DNA of 64,000 nt from contig RAYQ01000020.1 in assembly GCA_003612395.1 (NCBI GenBank), forward strand, positions 1 through 64,000, read 5' to 3'. The stretch comes from Parablautia intestinalis. GTDB taxonomy: Bacteria; Bacillota; Clostridia; Lachnospirales; Lachnospiraceae. Shown piece after piece: positions 34,756-43,267 of the stretch. How positions within the stretch are numbered: the stretch's first letter is position 1; the number at the start of each line of letters is the position of its first letter. A program made the translations under genes and the position numbers. Below the pieces are notes generated by a model. The model did not search any database. It had not been told where the DNA came from and saw only the letters and a list, made by a program, of their open reading frames with translations.

Positions 34756-36129
34756 CTATATGCTAACTGGATTTTTTAAAGAAATTTGTATTGTAACTTT
34801 CGCGCCGCCCGCAACAGCAGAATTTTCTAAAATGATCTTCCCATTGTGTTTTTTTGCTATAGATGCTGCCACATACAGCCCAATACCATAATGAGATTTT
34901 GAAGTCCGGCTGTCATCCTCCATAAAAAATTGTTCTGTTGCGTGTTTTAAGGCTTCGTCAGAAAAACCTTTTCCTGTATCTGTAATCAGGAAAAAAAGTT
35001 CGTTACTATGCTCCTCTATTTCAAAAATGACCTCTCCACCCTGCGGAGTGTGTTCTACTGCATTGGATAACACATTGATAAGCATCCTTATAAGCAAATC
35101 GTGATCTGCCGTAATACATACAGGATAATGCCCACAATCCCAATGCAGACTAATGTTGTTCACCGCACATAAACCGTCAATTTGATTCTTAAGTTCCAGT
35201 AGCAAAGAATCCATACTGACCCTTTTCATACAAGTTTTATAGCTGTCCCAAGATTTTGCAGCTTCAATCAATACCTGCACATACTCCTGCATCTGTAAGG
35301 AGCTGTTCTCAATGTATTCCGCACACTCTCGCTGTTCTGTTGAAAGAGAAGTGTCAAAAAGCAGCTCTGCATTTCCCCTGATAATGGTAAGCGGTGTTTT
35401 CAGATCGTGTGCCAGGGCAGAAAGCTGGTCCTGTCTCATTTTGTCATCACGCCACTGCCTCGTAAGGGACTGACGCAGCGCAAGCCTCATGTGGTCGAGC
35501 GCATCCAGCGCCTGATCCACTTCAAACAGCCTGCTTTTTTGAATTTCAAAATCTAAATCCTGCTGCTCAATTTTGTGGACGACAGTCAGAAGTTTATCAA
35601 TCTTTTTTCCAAGATATTTCCCAAATATAAAAGATATCACAACCAGAGAGAGCATGATTTCCAGCAGGATGGTGACGATCAAAAGCCAGTCGGCAGACGG
35701 AAACATACTTCTCAGGGTCGCATTTCCAAATTGGGCCGTCATGCGGTATCTCAAAATCAGGATTTCTTCTTCTCTCTCAATGACAGAATAAAGATACGCA
35801 CCGCCACTTGTTCTGCCATTTTCCATACAGGTATTCCAGACAGTTGCACTATACTCCCAGCCGATAGAGCCGCCTTTGTAGCGCCCGTCTTTTGTGAATA
35901 AGACATACTCACAAAGATGCGGTATATCAGATTCTTCAATCTGCCTGGCAGTTTGAAGGGTATCCTTTTCTCTTTCTATTGCGGCGCTTATACTTGTCAG
36001 CGGATATATGGCCCCTATGCTCACGCAAAAAAGGTAAGACCCCACATTAAGCGTGATCACAATAAGAACTGTAAGCGCAAGGCACAATGCATACCGCATG
36101 AATACTGAACGCAATTTTTTTATACCCAT
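34756..36129 (-). CDS. HisKA sensor histidine kinase of the immunity-type module
   Basis: A 457-residue kinase with a first membrane span at about 12-35, an extracellular loop (about 36-150) and a second span at about 155-180. A HAMP-like linker precedes the HisKA helix LSALAHDLKTPLTIIRGNAE with the phosphorylated His. The HATPase has RMLINVLSNAVEHTPQGGEV (N box), FLITDTGKGFSDEA (G1) and HYGIGLYVAASIAKKHNGKI (G2). It overlaps the response regulator gene by ten bases. Such kinases sense cationic or lantibiotic peptides in LanRK/CprRK-type systems. Confidence 0.9.
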   Translation of the reverse strand: MGIKKLRSVFMRYALCLALTVLIVITLNVGSYLFCVSIGAIYPLTSISAAIEREKDTLQTARQIEESDIPHLCEYVLFTKDGRYKGGSIGWEYSATVWNTCMENGRTSGGAYLYSVIEREEEILILRYRMTAQFGNATLRSMFPSADWLLIVTILLEIMLSLVVISFIFGKYLGKKIDKLLTVVHKIEQQDLDFEIQKSRLFEVDQALDALDHMRLALRQSLTRQWRDDKMRQDQLSALAHDLKTPLTIIRGNAELLFDTSLSTEQRECAEYIENSSLQMQEYVQVLIEAAKSWDSYKTCMKRVSMDSLLLELKNQIDGLCAVNNISLHWDCGHYPVCITADHDLLIRMLINVLSNAVEHTPQGGEVIFEIEEHSNELFFLITDTGKGFSDEALKHATEQFFMEDDSRTSKSHYGIGLYVAASIAKKHNGKIILENSAVAGGAKVTIQISLKNPVSI

Positions 36130-36779
36130 TTATAGCCAATCCCCCATACGGTCTCTATCGGAGCTAAATTGTAAGCTGTCAGTTTACCGCGGATATTTTT
36201 GATATGGGTAGAAATAACAGAATTATCACTTTCCCCATCAAAGCCAAAAACCGCTTCATAAATTTGTTCTCTCGTAAATGTTTGTCCGTGATGAAGCGCC
36301 AGATATTCGCAGATTTCATATTCACTTTTTGTCAATGGAAGTTTTTTACCCTGAAACTCCGCTTCTTTTGCGTTAATCTGAAACATAATGCCGGAGATAG
36401 AAAAGGCGTTTTTCTTTTCCCTTGTATCGCGCCGTAAGTGGGCATTTACTCTCGCCCGAAGCTCATCCGTTCCAAATGGCTTTGTAATGTAATCATCAGC
36501 GCCAAGCCCTAATCCGCGCACAATATCAGCCTCTTGTATCTTGGCCGTCAAAAAAATAATGGGGCAGTCTGCGCATGAACGAATCTGACTGCAAAGCTCA
36601 AATCCGTCCAACCCCGGCATCATAATGTCCAGCAAAATCAGATCGTATTTGGAAAAGTTCATATTAATGGCTGTTCGTGCATCCGATATCAGGCTGATAA
36701 AATGCCTGTCTTTTTCCAGAACACGATGGATAAGCTGAAGCATTGCAGGCTCATCGTCTACTACTAAAATATATCCCAT
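36120..36779 (-). CDS. OmpR-family response regulator of the immunity-type module
   Basis: A 219-residue regulator. MGYILVVDDEPAMLQLIHRV gives the acidic pair, YDLILLDIMMPGLDGFELCS the phosphorylated Asp (about 52), and DDYITKPFGTDELRARVNAH the switch Lys. The winged helix (about 125-219) includes LTKSEYEICEYLALHHGQTF and THIKNIRGKL. It lies between the permease and kinase genes and likely activates the upstream ABC genes. Confidence 0.92.
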   Translation of the reverse strand: MGYILVVDDEPAMLQLIHRVLEKDRHFISLISDARTAINMNFSKYDLILLDIMMPGLDGFELCSQIRSCADCPIIFLTAKIQEADIVRGLGLGADDYITKPFGTDELRARVNAHLRRDTREKKNAFSISGIMFQINAKEAEFQGKKLPLTKSEYEICEYLALHHGQTFTREQIYEAVFGFDGESDNSVISTHIKNIRGKLTAYNLAPIETVWGIGYKWV

Positions 36780-36841
36780 TGTTCCACTCCTTCAAAACAT
36801 ATCATTTTTGTTCTAAACAATGACAGGATAAAATCCTCATT

Positions 36842-37588
36842 TCAATCAGAAGATGTTCCGCTATATCGTGAAAACCAAAATGCTGTCAGGCCTATTGTAC
36901 CAAAAGTGACAACGGTACAGAAAATAATCCCTATCCGATTTTCAAATGTCCCTACAGGCTGCAGATTGAACAGGTATGCCAAGGCACTTTCCGCAAATCG
37001 CACTCCCAATCCATAAGGAATCATATACCACAATCCCGTACCCAGACCTGTCTGCAGAAGCGCTGACAGCAAACTTCCGATCACACCGATGCTTATACAT
37101 AAGTTTCTCCCAAAGCGGAACGCTAGGATCAGATGCAGTCCGTACATCATAACATTGCTTCCCCAAAGTACAATCGAAATTATGACAAAAAATCTTACCG
37201 GAAGTTTGATTCCTTTCATATAGGAAAACGGAACCCCAAATAGCACAGCACTGAGCGCAGTGGAAAACAGTCCCGCCAAAAGCAGGATGGCGAGCTTTGA
37301 AAAGATAGCTTTATTGCGGCTGGGGAGCGTGAGTATATTTAGGGAATGCCCTGCCTGTAATTCCTGCTCTGCAACAATCTGACAGATAACCGAGATTACA
37401 AACGGATATGCAATTGCAATAATCTGCGCAAAAGCTGCCAGCTTATTCAGTTCGCTGCCGGACGACAAATGGGAATAGAGCAGCATAAGAGCTGCACCCA
37501 AAACCGGAAAGAGCAGATGAATCCCCAAAAACCATGAATGCCTCAGCTTATAAATGTCACTTTTCAGATACCGGTAATATTCACTCAT
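36842..37588 (-). CDS. Lantibiotic-immunity-type ABC permease (G-like)
   Basis: A 248-residue membrane protein with about six hydrophobic segments. MSEYYRYLKSDIYKLRHSWF at the N-terminus, then FLGIHLLFPVLGAALMLLYS and VEAE-like QELQAGHSLNILTLPSRNKA match the LanG/LanE/CprC family. It overlaps the upstream permease by eight bases. With that protein it should form the channel of an exporter that removes lantibiotic-like peptides from the membrane. Confidence 0.82.
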   Translation of the reverse strand: MSEYYRYLKSDIYKLRHSWFLGIHLLFPVLGAALMLLYSHLSSGSELNKLAAFAQIIAIAYPFVISVICQIVAEQELQAGHSLNILTLPSRNKAIFSKLAILLLAGLFSTALSAVLFGVPFSYMKGIKLPVRFFVIISIVLWGSNVMMYGLHLILAFRFGRNLCISIGVIGSLLSALLQTGLGTGLWYMIPYGLGVRFAESALAYLFNLQPVGTFENRIGIIFCTVVTFGTIGLTAFWFSRYSGTSSD

Positions 37589-38312
37589 GTGCCCAGCCTC
37601 CCCTCGAAAACAATTTTGAACTGCCCCAAGAAACAGCTAATGCAAACATCACACTGACAATCACTGCCGGAAGAACATACCCAACTGATAAGAGCGGAGA
37701 GCCATCTTCAAGGGGAATCCCATTAACGTGCATTTTGAAGAATGGGCATACAACACGGGCAGGGATTGCACAAGGGACAAATAAGAACCATTCTTTCTCA
37801 GCACAGACAGCAGATAAAATCGTGTTCACAGCTAAAGATACAAATACCGTTTTTATATATCCCATGAAACATGCTAACTGCATAATAACAGGAATCTGCC
37901 ACAAATAAGTCAGGAAAAGGAGCATACAGCCAATCAGTCCATCCATAGGAAAAACCGTAACACTTGCCGACATGCCGACAACAGTTGTTACAATCCACAG
38001 GAAAAGGTTTGTCACAAAGAGCATAATAGCCAATGCTGCCGTTTTTCCAAGCCAAATTTTATTGAACCGTATAGGCAGGGAAACGATGTTCTGCATCCCG
38101 CTTTTTTTCTCCCGGGCAATCATGCTTGCTGAACATAGCGAGACTACAAGCGGCAGAATCATGAAATACCACCAGTTATATGTTGAAAGCAGGGCATAAC
38201 TGCCGCTTAACAGATATCCCAGCAACAATGCGACTAACGGAGCCAAAATTATCAGCTTCATAGAAAAAGTATGACGCATTTTCAACAATTCGGATTGAAT
38301 GATGCCAAACAT
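37581..38312 (-). CDS. Lantibiotic-immunity-type ABC permease (E-like)
   Basis: A 243-residue membrane protein, MFGIIQSELLKMRHTFSMKL, then LIILAPLVALLLGYLLSGSY and further spans to about six. The block SLCSASMIAREKKSGMQNIV (about 60-79) is the short conserved cytoplasmic loop of LanE/CprB proteins. It starts four bases after the ATPase stop. No lanthionine structural gene or modification enzyme is visible, so the module is probably for resistance rather than production. Confidence 0.82.
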   Translation of the reverse strand: MFGIIQSELLKMRHTFSMKLIILAPLVALLLGYLLSGSYALLSTYNWWYFMILPLVVSLCSASMIAREKKSGMQNIVSLPIRFNKIWLGKTAALAIMLFVTNLFLWIVTTVVGMSASVTVFPMDGLIGCMLLFLTYLWQIPVIMQLACFMGYIKTVFVSLAVNTILSAVCAEKEWFLFVPCAIPARVVCPFFKMHVNGIPLEDGSPLLSVGYVLPAVIVSVMFALAVSWGSSKLFSRGGWAHE

Positions 38313-38315
38313 TGA

Positions 38316-39017
38316 TCAGCCCTCCCTTCTGTCGCTTCCGACAACTTCCATAAAAATGCGTTCCAAATCCGCATCTTTATGGACTTCACCTTCATAACCT
38401 AACTTCCCATTTGAGATAATACCGATATGGTCTGCAATCAGTTCGACCTCTGACAACATATGGCTGGATAATATAGTAGTAATCCCTTTTGCTGAGAAAG
38501 AGCGGATCAATTCACGCAGAGCCTGAATACCGATAGGGTCTAATCCGTTTGTCGGCTCATCCAAAATTAAGAGTTTAGGCTGGGCCAATAGTGCAAGTGC
38601 TATTCCAAGCCTTTGTTTCATGCCTAAAGAAAACTGCCCTGCTTTCTTTTTTCCTGTGTCGGTTAATTGTACCATGGTAAGGACTTCTGAAATCCTCTCA
38701 TCTGATAATCCCAGCGCCAGGGTACGTACTTTCAGATTTTCATATGCTGTCAAGTTATCATACAGCGGCGGATTTTCAATCAAAGCGCCAATTTCTTTCA
38801 AATCATTGCGGCTCCAATCATGTCCGTCAACCTCTATTCTGCCGGATGTCGGCTTAAAGATTCCTGCAATCATTTTCAAAATTGTTGATTTTCCAGCTCC
38901 ATTTGGTCCCAGCAGACCATAAACCGAATTCCTTTCTATACTAAGAGTTATACGTTTTACCGCAATCTGCCCTTTAAAACTTTTGGTTAGTTCCGTTGTT
39001 TTCAAAATTATGTCCAT
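38316..39017 (-). CDS. Lantibiotic-immunity-type ABC ATPase (F-like)
   Basis: A 233-residue ATPase beginning MDIILKTTELTKSFKGQIAV. Walker A is GLLGPNGAGKSTILKMIAGI, the signature is QFSLGMKQRLGIALALLAQP, Walker B is LLILDEPTNGLDPIGIQALR and ILSSHMLSEVELI has the switch His. ATG 39017 has AAGGA at a good distance; a longer frame adds 21 residues. The order ATPase, permease, permease, regulator, kinase is that of CprABC-RK and LanFEG-RK systems. Confidence 0.9.
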   Translation of the reverse strand: MDIILKTTELTKSFKGQIAVKRITLSIERNSVYGLLGPNGAGKSTILKMIAGIFKPTSGRIEVDGHDWSRNDLKEIGALIENPPLYDNLTAYENLKVRTLALGLSDERISEVLTMVQLTDTGKKKAGQFSLGMKQRLGIALALLAQPKLLILDEPTNGLDPIGIQALRELIRSFSAKGITTILSSHMLSEVELIADHIGIISNGKLGYEGEVHKDADLERIFMEVVGSDRREG

Positions 39018-39442
39018 ACTCTGCATATCCTTTCTATTTGTTGTAGCAGAAAGAATAGCAGATAATTTTGAAGATTTCATAAAGATACGAAAAATTTATT
39101 TTTTCCTATCGCCTTTTTTCAGTTATATTGTCTATTGCCCATTTACTCCATCTCCTTGAATGTTCCAGCCATTCTCAGACATGACTCCACCGGGCTGCAT
39201 ATTTAATTTCAGATTTTATATTCTTTTGCCTGTAAGTCTCCCGGCGGTTTCCTATTACTTCGGCAGAAAGCCGTTCCCGCTAAAGTAAAAGTTTCTTATC
39301 TATTTTTCACCTGATGGCACGAAACGACTATTTTCCGGGAGCGGAAAGCAAAAAAGAGCCGTCAACCAGCCCTTTTCCCATGTTATCATCTATCCATTCA
39401 GTTTTTACCGCTTTACTCATATACAAACACGGAAACCCTTAT

Positions 39443-39480
39443 ATTATCACGAAAACTCCCAGCGTGTTTCCGTGATAATA
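39443..39480. repeat. Long inverted repeat
   Basis: TATTATCACG and CGTGATAATA form a perfect 10-bp inverted repeat around an 18-bp centre that itself shows partial pairing (GAAAAC/GTTTC). No T-tract follows. It lies in a 1.1-kb stretch without intact genes. Confidence 0.5.
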
Positions 39481-39597
39481 ACCGACTTTTGCCTACGAGT
39501 ATATACTATCAGGCAAAATAATCCCAGAGCAGAAGTTCGTACTCTCACAAATGTAAAAATGCCCCTAAAAGCACACGGAAATAATGTAACTTTGGAA

Positions 39598-39925
39598 TCT
39601 ATGTAGTGCCAAAAGTACCGTATTTACGGGATTTCTCAGCTTTCCGTGTCCGTATCTGCCGGGGAAGGAGACTCCCGCGGTGGCAATAATATCGCAGATC
39701 CGTCCTTTGCAAGCGGGGCATCTGACCATACACATACCATATACCTCCACAGCCTGTTTTGGATGACAAAGCCATGTTATGCACTCAGCATAAAATGTCC
39801 CATTGGTGAAAATTTCAAAAAATTTCCATTGCCTGTTACCAGTATGGCCCGGAATGCATCCTTACCAGTTTTCCGCAGTGCTGGCATTTGATCTCAAGGA
39901 TCGTCCCCTCCGTCTCTGTACCCTC
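39598..39925 (-). pseudogene. Zinc-ribbon (Com-like) gene remnants
   Basis: Two short minus-strand pieces are readable. One ends at 39836 with EGTILEIKCQHCGKLVRMHS, and the other starts near 39729 with MVRCPACKGRICDI. Each holds one C-x-x-C pair, and together they look like the second and first halves of two adjacent Com-like zinc-ribbon proteins of phage or transposon origin. Neither is complete. The remaining parts of 39090-40180 show no gene. Confidence 0.4.
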
Positions 39926-40038
39926 ATCATCCCAAATGCGCCGTCTGCATTTGGGGTTGAGGCATCTGGCTATTTTGATCTGCCGCCTCCTCCTTTACAT
40001 TCAGACCGCTAACCGGCCTTATTTCCTGACTCTCACCA

Positions 40039-40090
40039 CCGCCGCCCCGCACTGATATGTAACAAGGGAACCAGATTGTCCCTGCCGGTT
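40039..40090 (+). repeat. Copy 2 of the element-end repeat with terminator hairpin
   Basis: Positions 40039-40073 match 27514-27548. In this copy AAGGGAACC (40064-40072) also pairs with GGTTCCCTT (40087-40095), giving a terminator-like hairpin before TTA. In copy 1 only the left arm survives. Confidence 0.6.
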
Positions 40091-40182
40091 CCCTTTTATC
40101 GTTTGTGCTTTATTGATTTTCTTAGTATAGTGTGGATAAATGAGTTTATCCACACAACGCAAACGTAATTTGCTCACAGAAA

Positions 40183-40392
40183 TCACTTATGTGCTTGCAT
40201 ATACTCTGCTTTCACTTTATCAATGGTTTTTCCGCCTATGCCAAAATTTTTGTCCGGCACTTCCTTAATTGTTGTAACAAAAAATTCCTGCGGCACCTTC
40301 ATAATCTCGGAAGACACTTCTGTCAACCGTTTTATCAGTTCCTCCTTTTGGCCATCTGATAAAGTTCCACTTTCAATTGTAATATAAGGCAT
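40183..40392 (-). CDS. 4-oxalocrotonate tautomerase family protein
   Basis: A 69-residue enzyme starting MPYITIESGTLSDGQKEELI. After removal of Met the N-terminal Pro is the catalytic base of the tautomerase superfamily. RLTEVSSEIMKVPQEFFVTT and GIGGKTIDKV complete the beta-alpha-beta fold, and the length is normal. It stands alone between element remnants. The substrate cannot be predicted. Confidence 0.9.
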   Translation of the reverse strand: MPYITIESGTLSDGQKEELIKRLTEVSSEIMKVPQEFFVTTIKEVPDKNFGIGGKTIDKVKAEYMQAHK

Positions 40393-40439
40393 CTTATCTC
40401 TCCTTCCTATTGTTCTAGAACCTATCTCTCTCCATCCTC

Positions 40440-40470
40440 AATCTGCCGAAATACCGGGGATGCCTGCCCT
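40440..40470 (-). repeat. 3'-flank repeat, copy A
   Basis: The 31 bases beginning AATCTGCCGAAATACC match 41708-41738 at 27 of 31 positions by eye. Each copy lies 25-45 bp downstream of a gene of the same unknown family. Confidence 0.6.
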
Positions 40471-40494
40471 TGGGATATAGAGGCGAGAAATAGC

Positions 40495-41079
40495 CTACTT
40501 ATTATCCAGAAAATCCCAAAACTGCTTATAGTCCAGATATCCTTTCAGATTCCCCGCATCATACTGCGTCTGCATGGCATCCTTTAAAACGCTGATCCAG
40601 TCTTTTATCCCGAACAGGTCATCATGCCTCCTGTTGTCAGCGCCATGCTGATTCGCCCCTGCCCTGATAAAAGCCGACTGTGCGCCCGGACATTTCCCGC
40701 TTGCCGATAAATGGCTGGAATATGCAAACATATCTATATAGTCGCTGCCCTCTGTGTCAACTTTCGACACATCCACCATGCGTTCTGTCACATTTCCGCC
40801 TTTATCCCATACCTTCACTTTATATACCGGGTTCGCAGGGTCAAAGTCCTTCGGCTGGTAGACCGCAAGGGAATAATCCGCCCCGCACATTGAGCCGATT
40901 GCCTTTCCGTCCTTATCATTTGAAATATGTAGCTCAAATTTGCCGCCGGATGACTGCGTTGCCGGAACCATATTACACATCTGGTCAGCATAATTCCTTC
41001 TTGCCCGTCTTGTTTCATACCCTGCTGCCGGGTATCCTGCTCCTATTCCATTTACATTCATTTTCTTAATCTCCTCCAT
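40495..41079 (-). CDS. Conserved hypothetical protein (Lachnospiraceae-type)
   Basis: A 194-residue protein without a signal peptide. The N-terminus MNVNGIGAGYPAAGYETRRA is followed by FELHISNDKDGKAIGSMCGA, DPANPVYKVKVWDKGGNVTE, VSKVDTEGSDYIDMFAYSSH and a C-terminal YLDYKQFWDFLDNK. I recognise the pattern from many Lachnospiraceae proteins without a known function. The C-terminal W-D-F ending is shared with the broken gene at 41784. It may belong to a duplicated family, with the 3' flanks also duplicated. Confidence 0.65.
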   Translation of the reverse strand: MEEIKKMNVNGIGAGYPAAGYETRRARRNYADQMCNMVPATQSSGGKFELHISNDKDGKAIGSMCGADYSLAVYQPKDFDPANPVYKVKVWDKGGNVTERMVDVSKVDTEGSDYIDMFAYSSHLSASGKCPGAQSAFIRAGANQHGADNRRHDDLFGIKDWISVLKDAMQTQYDAGNLKGYLDYKQFWDFLDNK

Positions 41080-41258
41080 TATTTTGTTATGTCAGCTCCT
41101 CTGTCGTTCAGAGCCGCTCCTGCTCCCTTGTAATAAGTCCGAGCAGTTCATTGTTTCATACAGAAATATCCTCTCTATGTTCCCCGGCCAAATTCCATAC
41201 CGGCCCTCACCTCCTTTCACTGTTCTGTCGGAAAGTCAGAAACACCTGTCCTTTTTCC

Positions 41259-41651
41259 TTACATAACCTCCCCATCAATAATCAAAATCACATCTGCATA
41301 TGTTTTGCTCAAATAGGTTTTATATTCTTCAATTTTCTTACTGTCTACCTTACCATTCGTCTTTAACGATAATTCTATTGAATACTGCTCTGTTCCTTCA
41401 TCATAAGATACTATTGCATCCGCCGATTCAATTCCTTCTTCATCTGTGAACGTACTTTCTGTAAACTGTACCAGATGGTTACAAAACTGTTCAGCCGGTT
41501 CGCTTTGCGTTGCCACATCATCAAAGTTTACTGACACGGTATTTTCTTCTGTTTCTGGCTGTAAAATTTCTTCCTCTGCACTGGCTGCCATTCCACACCC
41601 CGTCAACGAGAGAATACATATCAGTGTCAACAAAAATCCTGCTTTTTTCAT
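41259..41651 (-). CDS. Small putative lipoprotein
   Basis: A 130-residue protein with a lipoprotein signal: MKKAGFLLTLICILSLTGCG, lipobox L-T-G-C. The mature part has a Glu-rich linker, then SVNFDDVATQSEPAEQFCNH and IELSLKTNGKVDSKKIEEYK. I do not recognise it. The start at 41651 has a weak AAAAGAGA upstream. It lies between two members of the duplicated unknown family and may be a partner. Confidence 0.65.
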   Translation of the reverse strand: MKKAGFLLTLICILSLTGCGMAASAEEEILQPETEENTVSVNFDDVATQSEPAEQFCNHLVQFTESTFTDEEGIESADAIVSYDEGTEQYSIELSLKTNGKVDSKKIEEYKTYLSKTYADVILIIDGEVM

Positions 41652-41707
41652 CAATATCTCTTTTGCCTCCATTCATTTTTTCATTTAAAGATTTATCCCA
41701 ATTTCCC

Positions 41708-41738
41708 AATCCGCCGGAATGCCAGGGATGCCTGCCCT
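41708..41738 (-). repeat. 3'-flank repeat, copy B
   Basis: The 31 bases beginning AATCCGCCGGAATGCC match copy A at 40440-40470, with four differences. Confidence 0.6.
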
Positions 41739-41783
41739 GCCTTGTTCGGCTGTGGCTTATTGGGGATATACGTTTATTGGAAT

Positions 41784-42215
41784 TTATTTCTTGTTCATGA
41801 AATCCCAATACGTCTGCATACTGTACTGGTAATATGCCGCCGTCTTTTTCTGGAGCAGCAGCTTCATGTCGCCGATCTGCTTCCGGAACATATCCATGAC
41901 CTTGTTGCCATGCTCATCCGTGGTTTCCGGCGTTCCTGCATAGGTAACCCTGCCTGTTTGCGCTGCACGGCTGGCCAAAAATTTTTCCATAGTCTGCCGC
42001 TTGTAAGCTATCTCCATTTCCATTCTCCGCTTCTTTGCCGCTTGTTCACTTTGCTCCTGATACTTTTGCTTGCGTTTTGCTTTTTCCTCATCCCCGGCCT
42101 TCATCTGTGCCTCTATCCCGGCCTTTTTTCCGGGGAAACATCACCGCAGACATAATGGTTCGCCGTACCGCCCAGGTGGAGCACTACGCCATAGGGCTGG
42201 ATTTCAAACCCGCCT
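41784..42215 (-). pseudogene. Frameshifted relative of the 40495-41079 family
   Basis: The upstream part (about 42215-42126) reads VKAQMAAGGFEIQPYGVVLH, then GGTANHYVCGDVSPEK, and stops. One base change in the homopolymer at about 42124-42129 restores reading into the downstream frame KAGIEAQMKAGDEEKAKRKQ and KYQEQSEQAAKKRRMEMEIA, ending YWDFMNKK. The C-terminus resembles that of the 40495 protein. The 5' end is fused to the histidine-kinase remnant, so the gene is also truncated. Confidence 0.6.
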
Positions 42216-42231
42216 GCCGCCATCTGCGCTT

Positions 42232-42827
42232 TCACCCTGAATCGCCGCCATATTTTACTGCACATTTTCTGATATTCTTTAGCCCTATCCCATGCACCTC
42301 CTTATCCTTTTTCGTTGATATGGGAAGGCCGCTGTCTCCACAGGACAGTGCCGAACCATCAAGGCTGTTTTCAATTTCTATAATATAGAGGATGCTGTCC
42401 TTTTCCAGTGAAAAACTCCTGTTCCTCGTCTTTATAAACACCGTTTCCCGTTGCTTACTCTTCCTCTTTTCCTGCTCCCGTTCTGCCCGGCGGAACACCT
42501 CCCGGAACTTATCTTCCTCAATCGGCTTTAGCAGATAGTGAAACGCCGCCACATCAAACGCCACGAAAACCTACTCCCGGATACCCGTTATGAAGATCAG
42601 TATAGTATCTTCATCCCTCTGCCTGAGCATCTTCGCCGTTTCAATCCCATCCGTCCCTTCCATCTGTATGTCAGGGAACACAAGGTCAAACTGTTTCCCG
42701 GCGGCAAGCAGAGCATCCCCGTCTCGTATAATCCGGCACATACGCCCGGTATTTCTTTTTCCGCCAGCTCCTTTATCTGTTCACGGATGATCTTCTCATC
42801 ATCACATATGGCTATGTTCAATTCCAT
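42232..42827 (-). pseudogene. Decayed LytTR regulator fused to a GHKL kinase tail (agr-like)
   Basis: From ATG 42827 the receiver begins MELNIAICDDEKIIREQIKE. Frameshifts near 42740 and 42580 break it, yet DLVFPDIQMEGTDGIETAK and FHYLLKPIEEDKFREVFRRA are readable in other frames. The start of the LytTR domain (VFIKTRNRSFSLEKDSI) is joined by an internal deletion to a kinase C-terminus, EVHGIGLKNIRKCAVKYGGD. Neither protein can work. It is the remnant of a fourth peptide-sensing type pair in this 22-kb region. Confidence 0.75.
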
Positions 42828-42899
42828 CAACTGCAACTCATTTTCCATGCGAGTGCTTTTTCTTGCATTAAGCATTAGCTTCCCCACGGGCAATTCTTT

Positions 42900-43190
42900 T
42901 TACTTTTTATATCGGCAGAATTTTGGCGCAGTTAGCCGCGAGGGAACGAAACCCTATTTGAAAGGGAACGAAATGTTTTTCTCTCCTGTAAAATTCCCCA
43001 AATAAGTCTAAAGTTTTTCGCCATTCGTCCGATACAGGGGCGGCTGTCCCTGCCAGACGGCACAAACGCAAACCGCCGTGTAAGCATATCCCGGCTGTCC
43101 TTATCAAAATGGCATACCCATTCCTTTCTGTCCTTATGAAAATTTATATAGGGCTTGACAAACCAATTTATTTCTGTTAGCTTATACAAT
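42900..43190. other. Stretch without a recognised gene
   Basis: A minus-strand frame from 43189 (MYKLTEINWFVKPYINFHKD) is open for 85 residues but looks like nothing I know. TTGACA (43155-43160) and TATACA (43183-43188) lie on the plus strand before the MATE leader, but 22 bp apart, which is longer than a usual promoter spacing. Confidence 0.35.
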
Positions 43191-43191
43191 T

Positions 43192-43235
43192 AGTTATCGG
43201 AGGACTTATAAGCGTAAGTATAAGACCGGATAAGA
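43192..43235 (+). promoter_or_regulatory. Upstream hairpin in the MATE leader
   Basis: CTTATA (43205-43210) pairs with TATAAG (43219-43224), and the flanks TTATC/GATAA can extend it. The 3' side contains CCGGATAAGA (43226-43235), which duplicates the 5' arm of the downstream terminator, so the two can compete for the same partner. Confidence 0.55.
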
Positions 43236-43267
43236 TAGCGGACATACGGTTTGTCGGAGGGTTACTC

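Noticed and set aside
42932..43189. An 85-codon minus-strand gene before the MATE leader
   Set aside because: The frame overlaps the MATE promoter region, has no ribosome-binding site I trust and no recognisable family, so it is listed only as an unassigned stretch.
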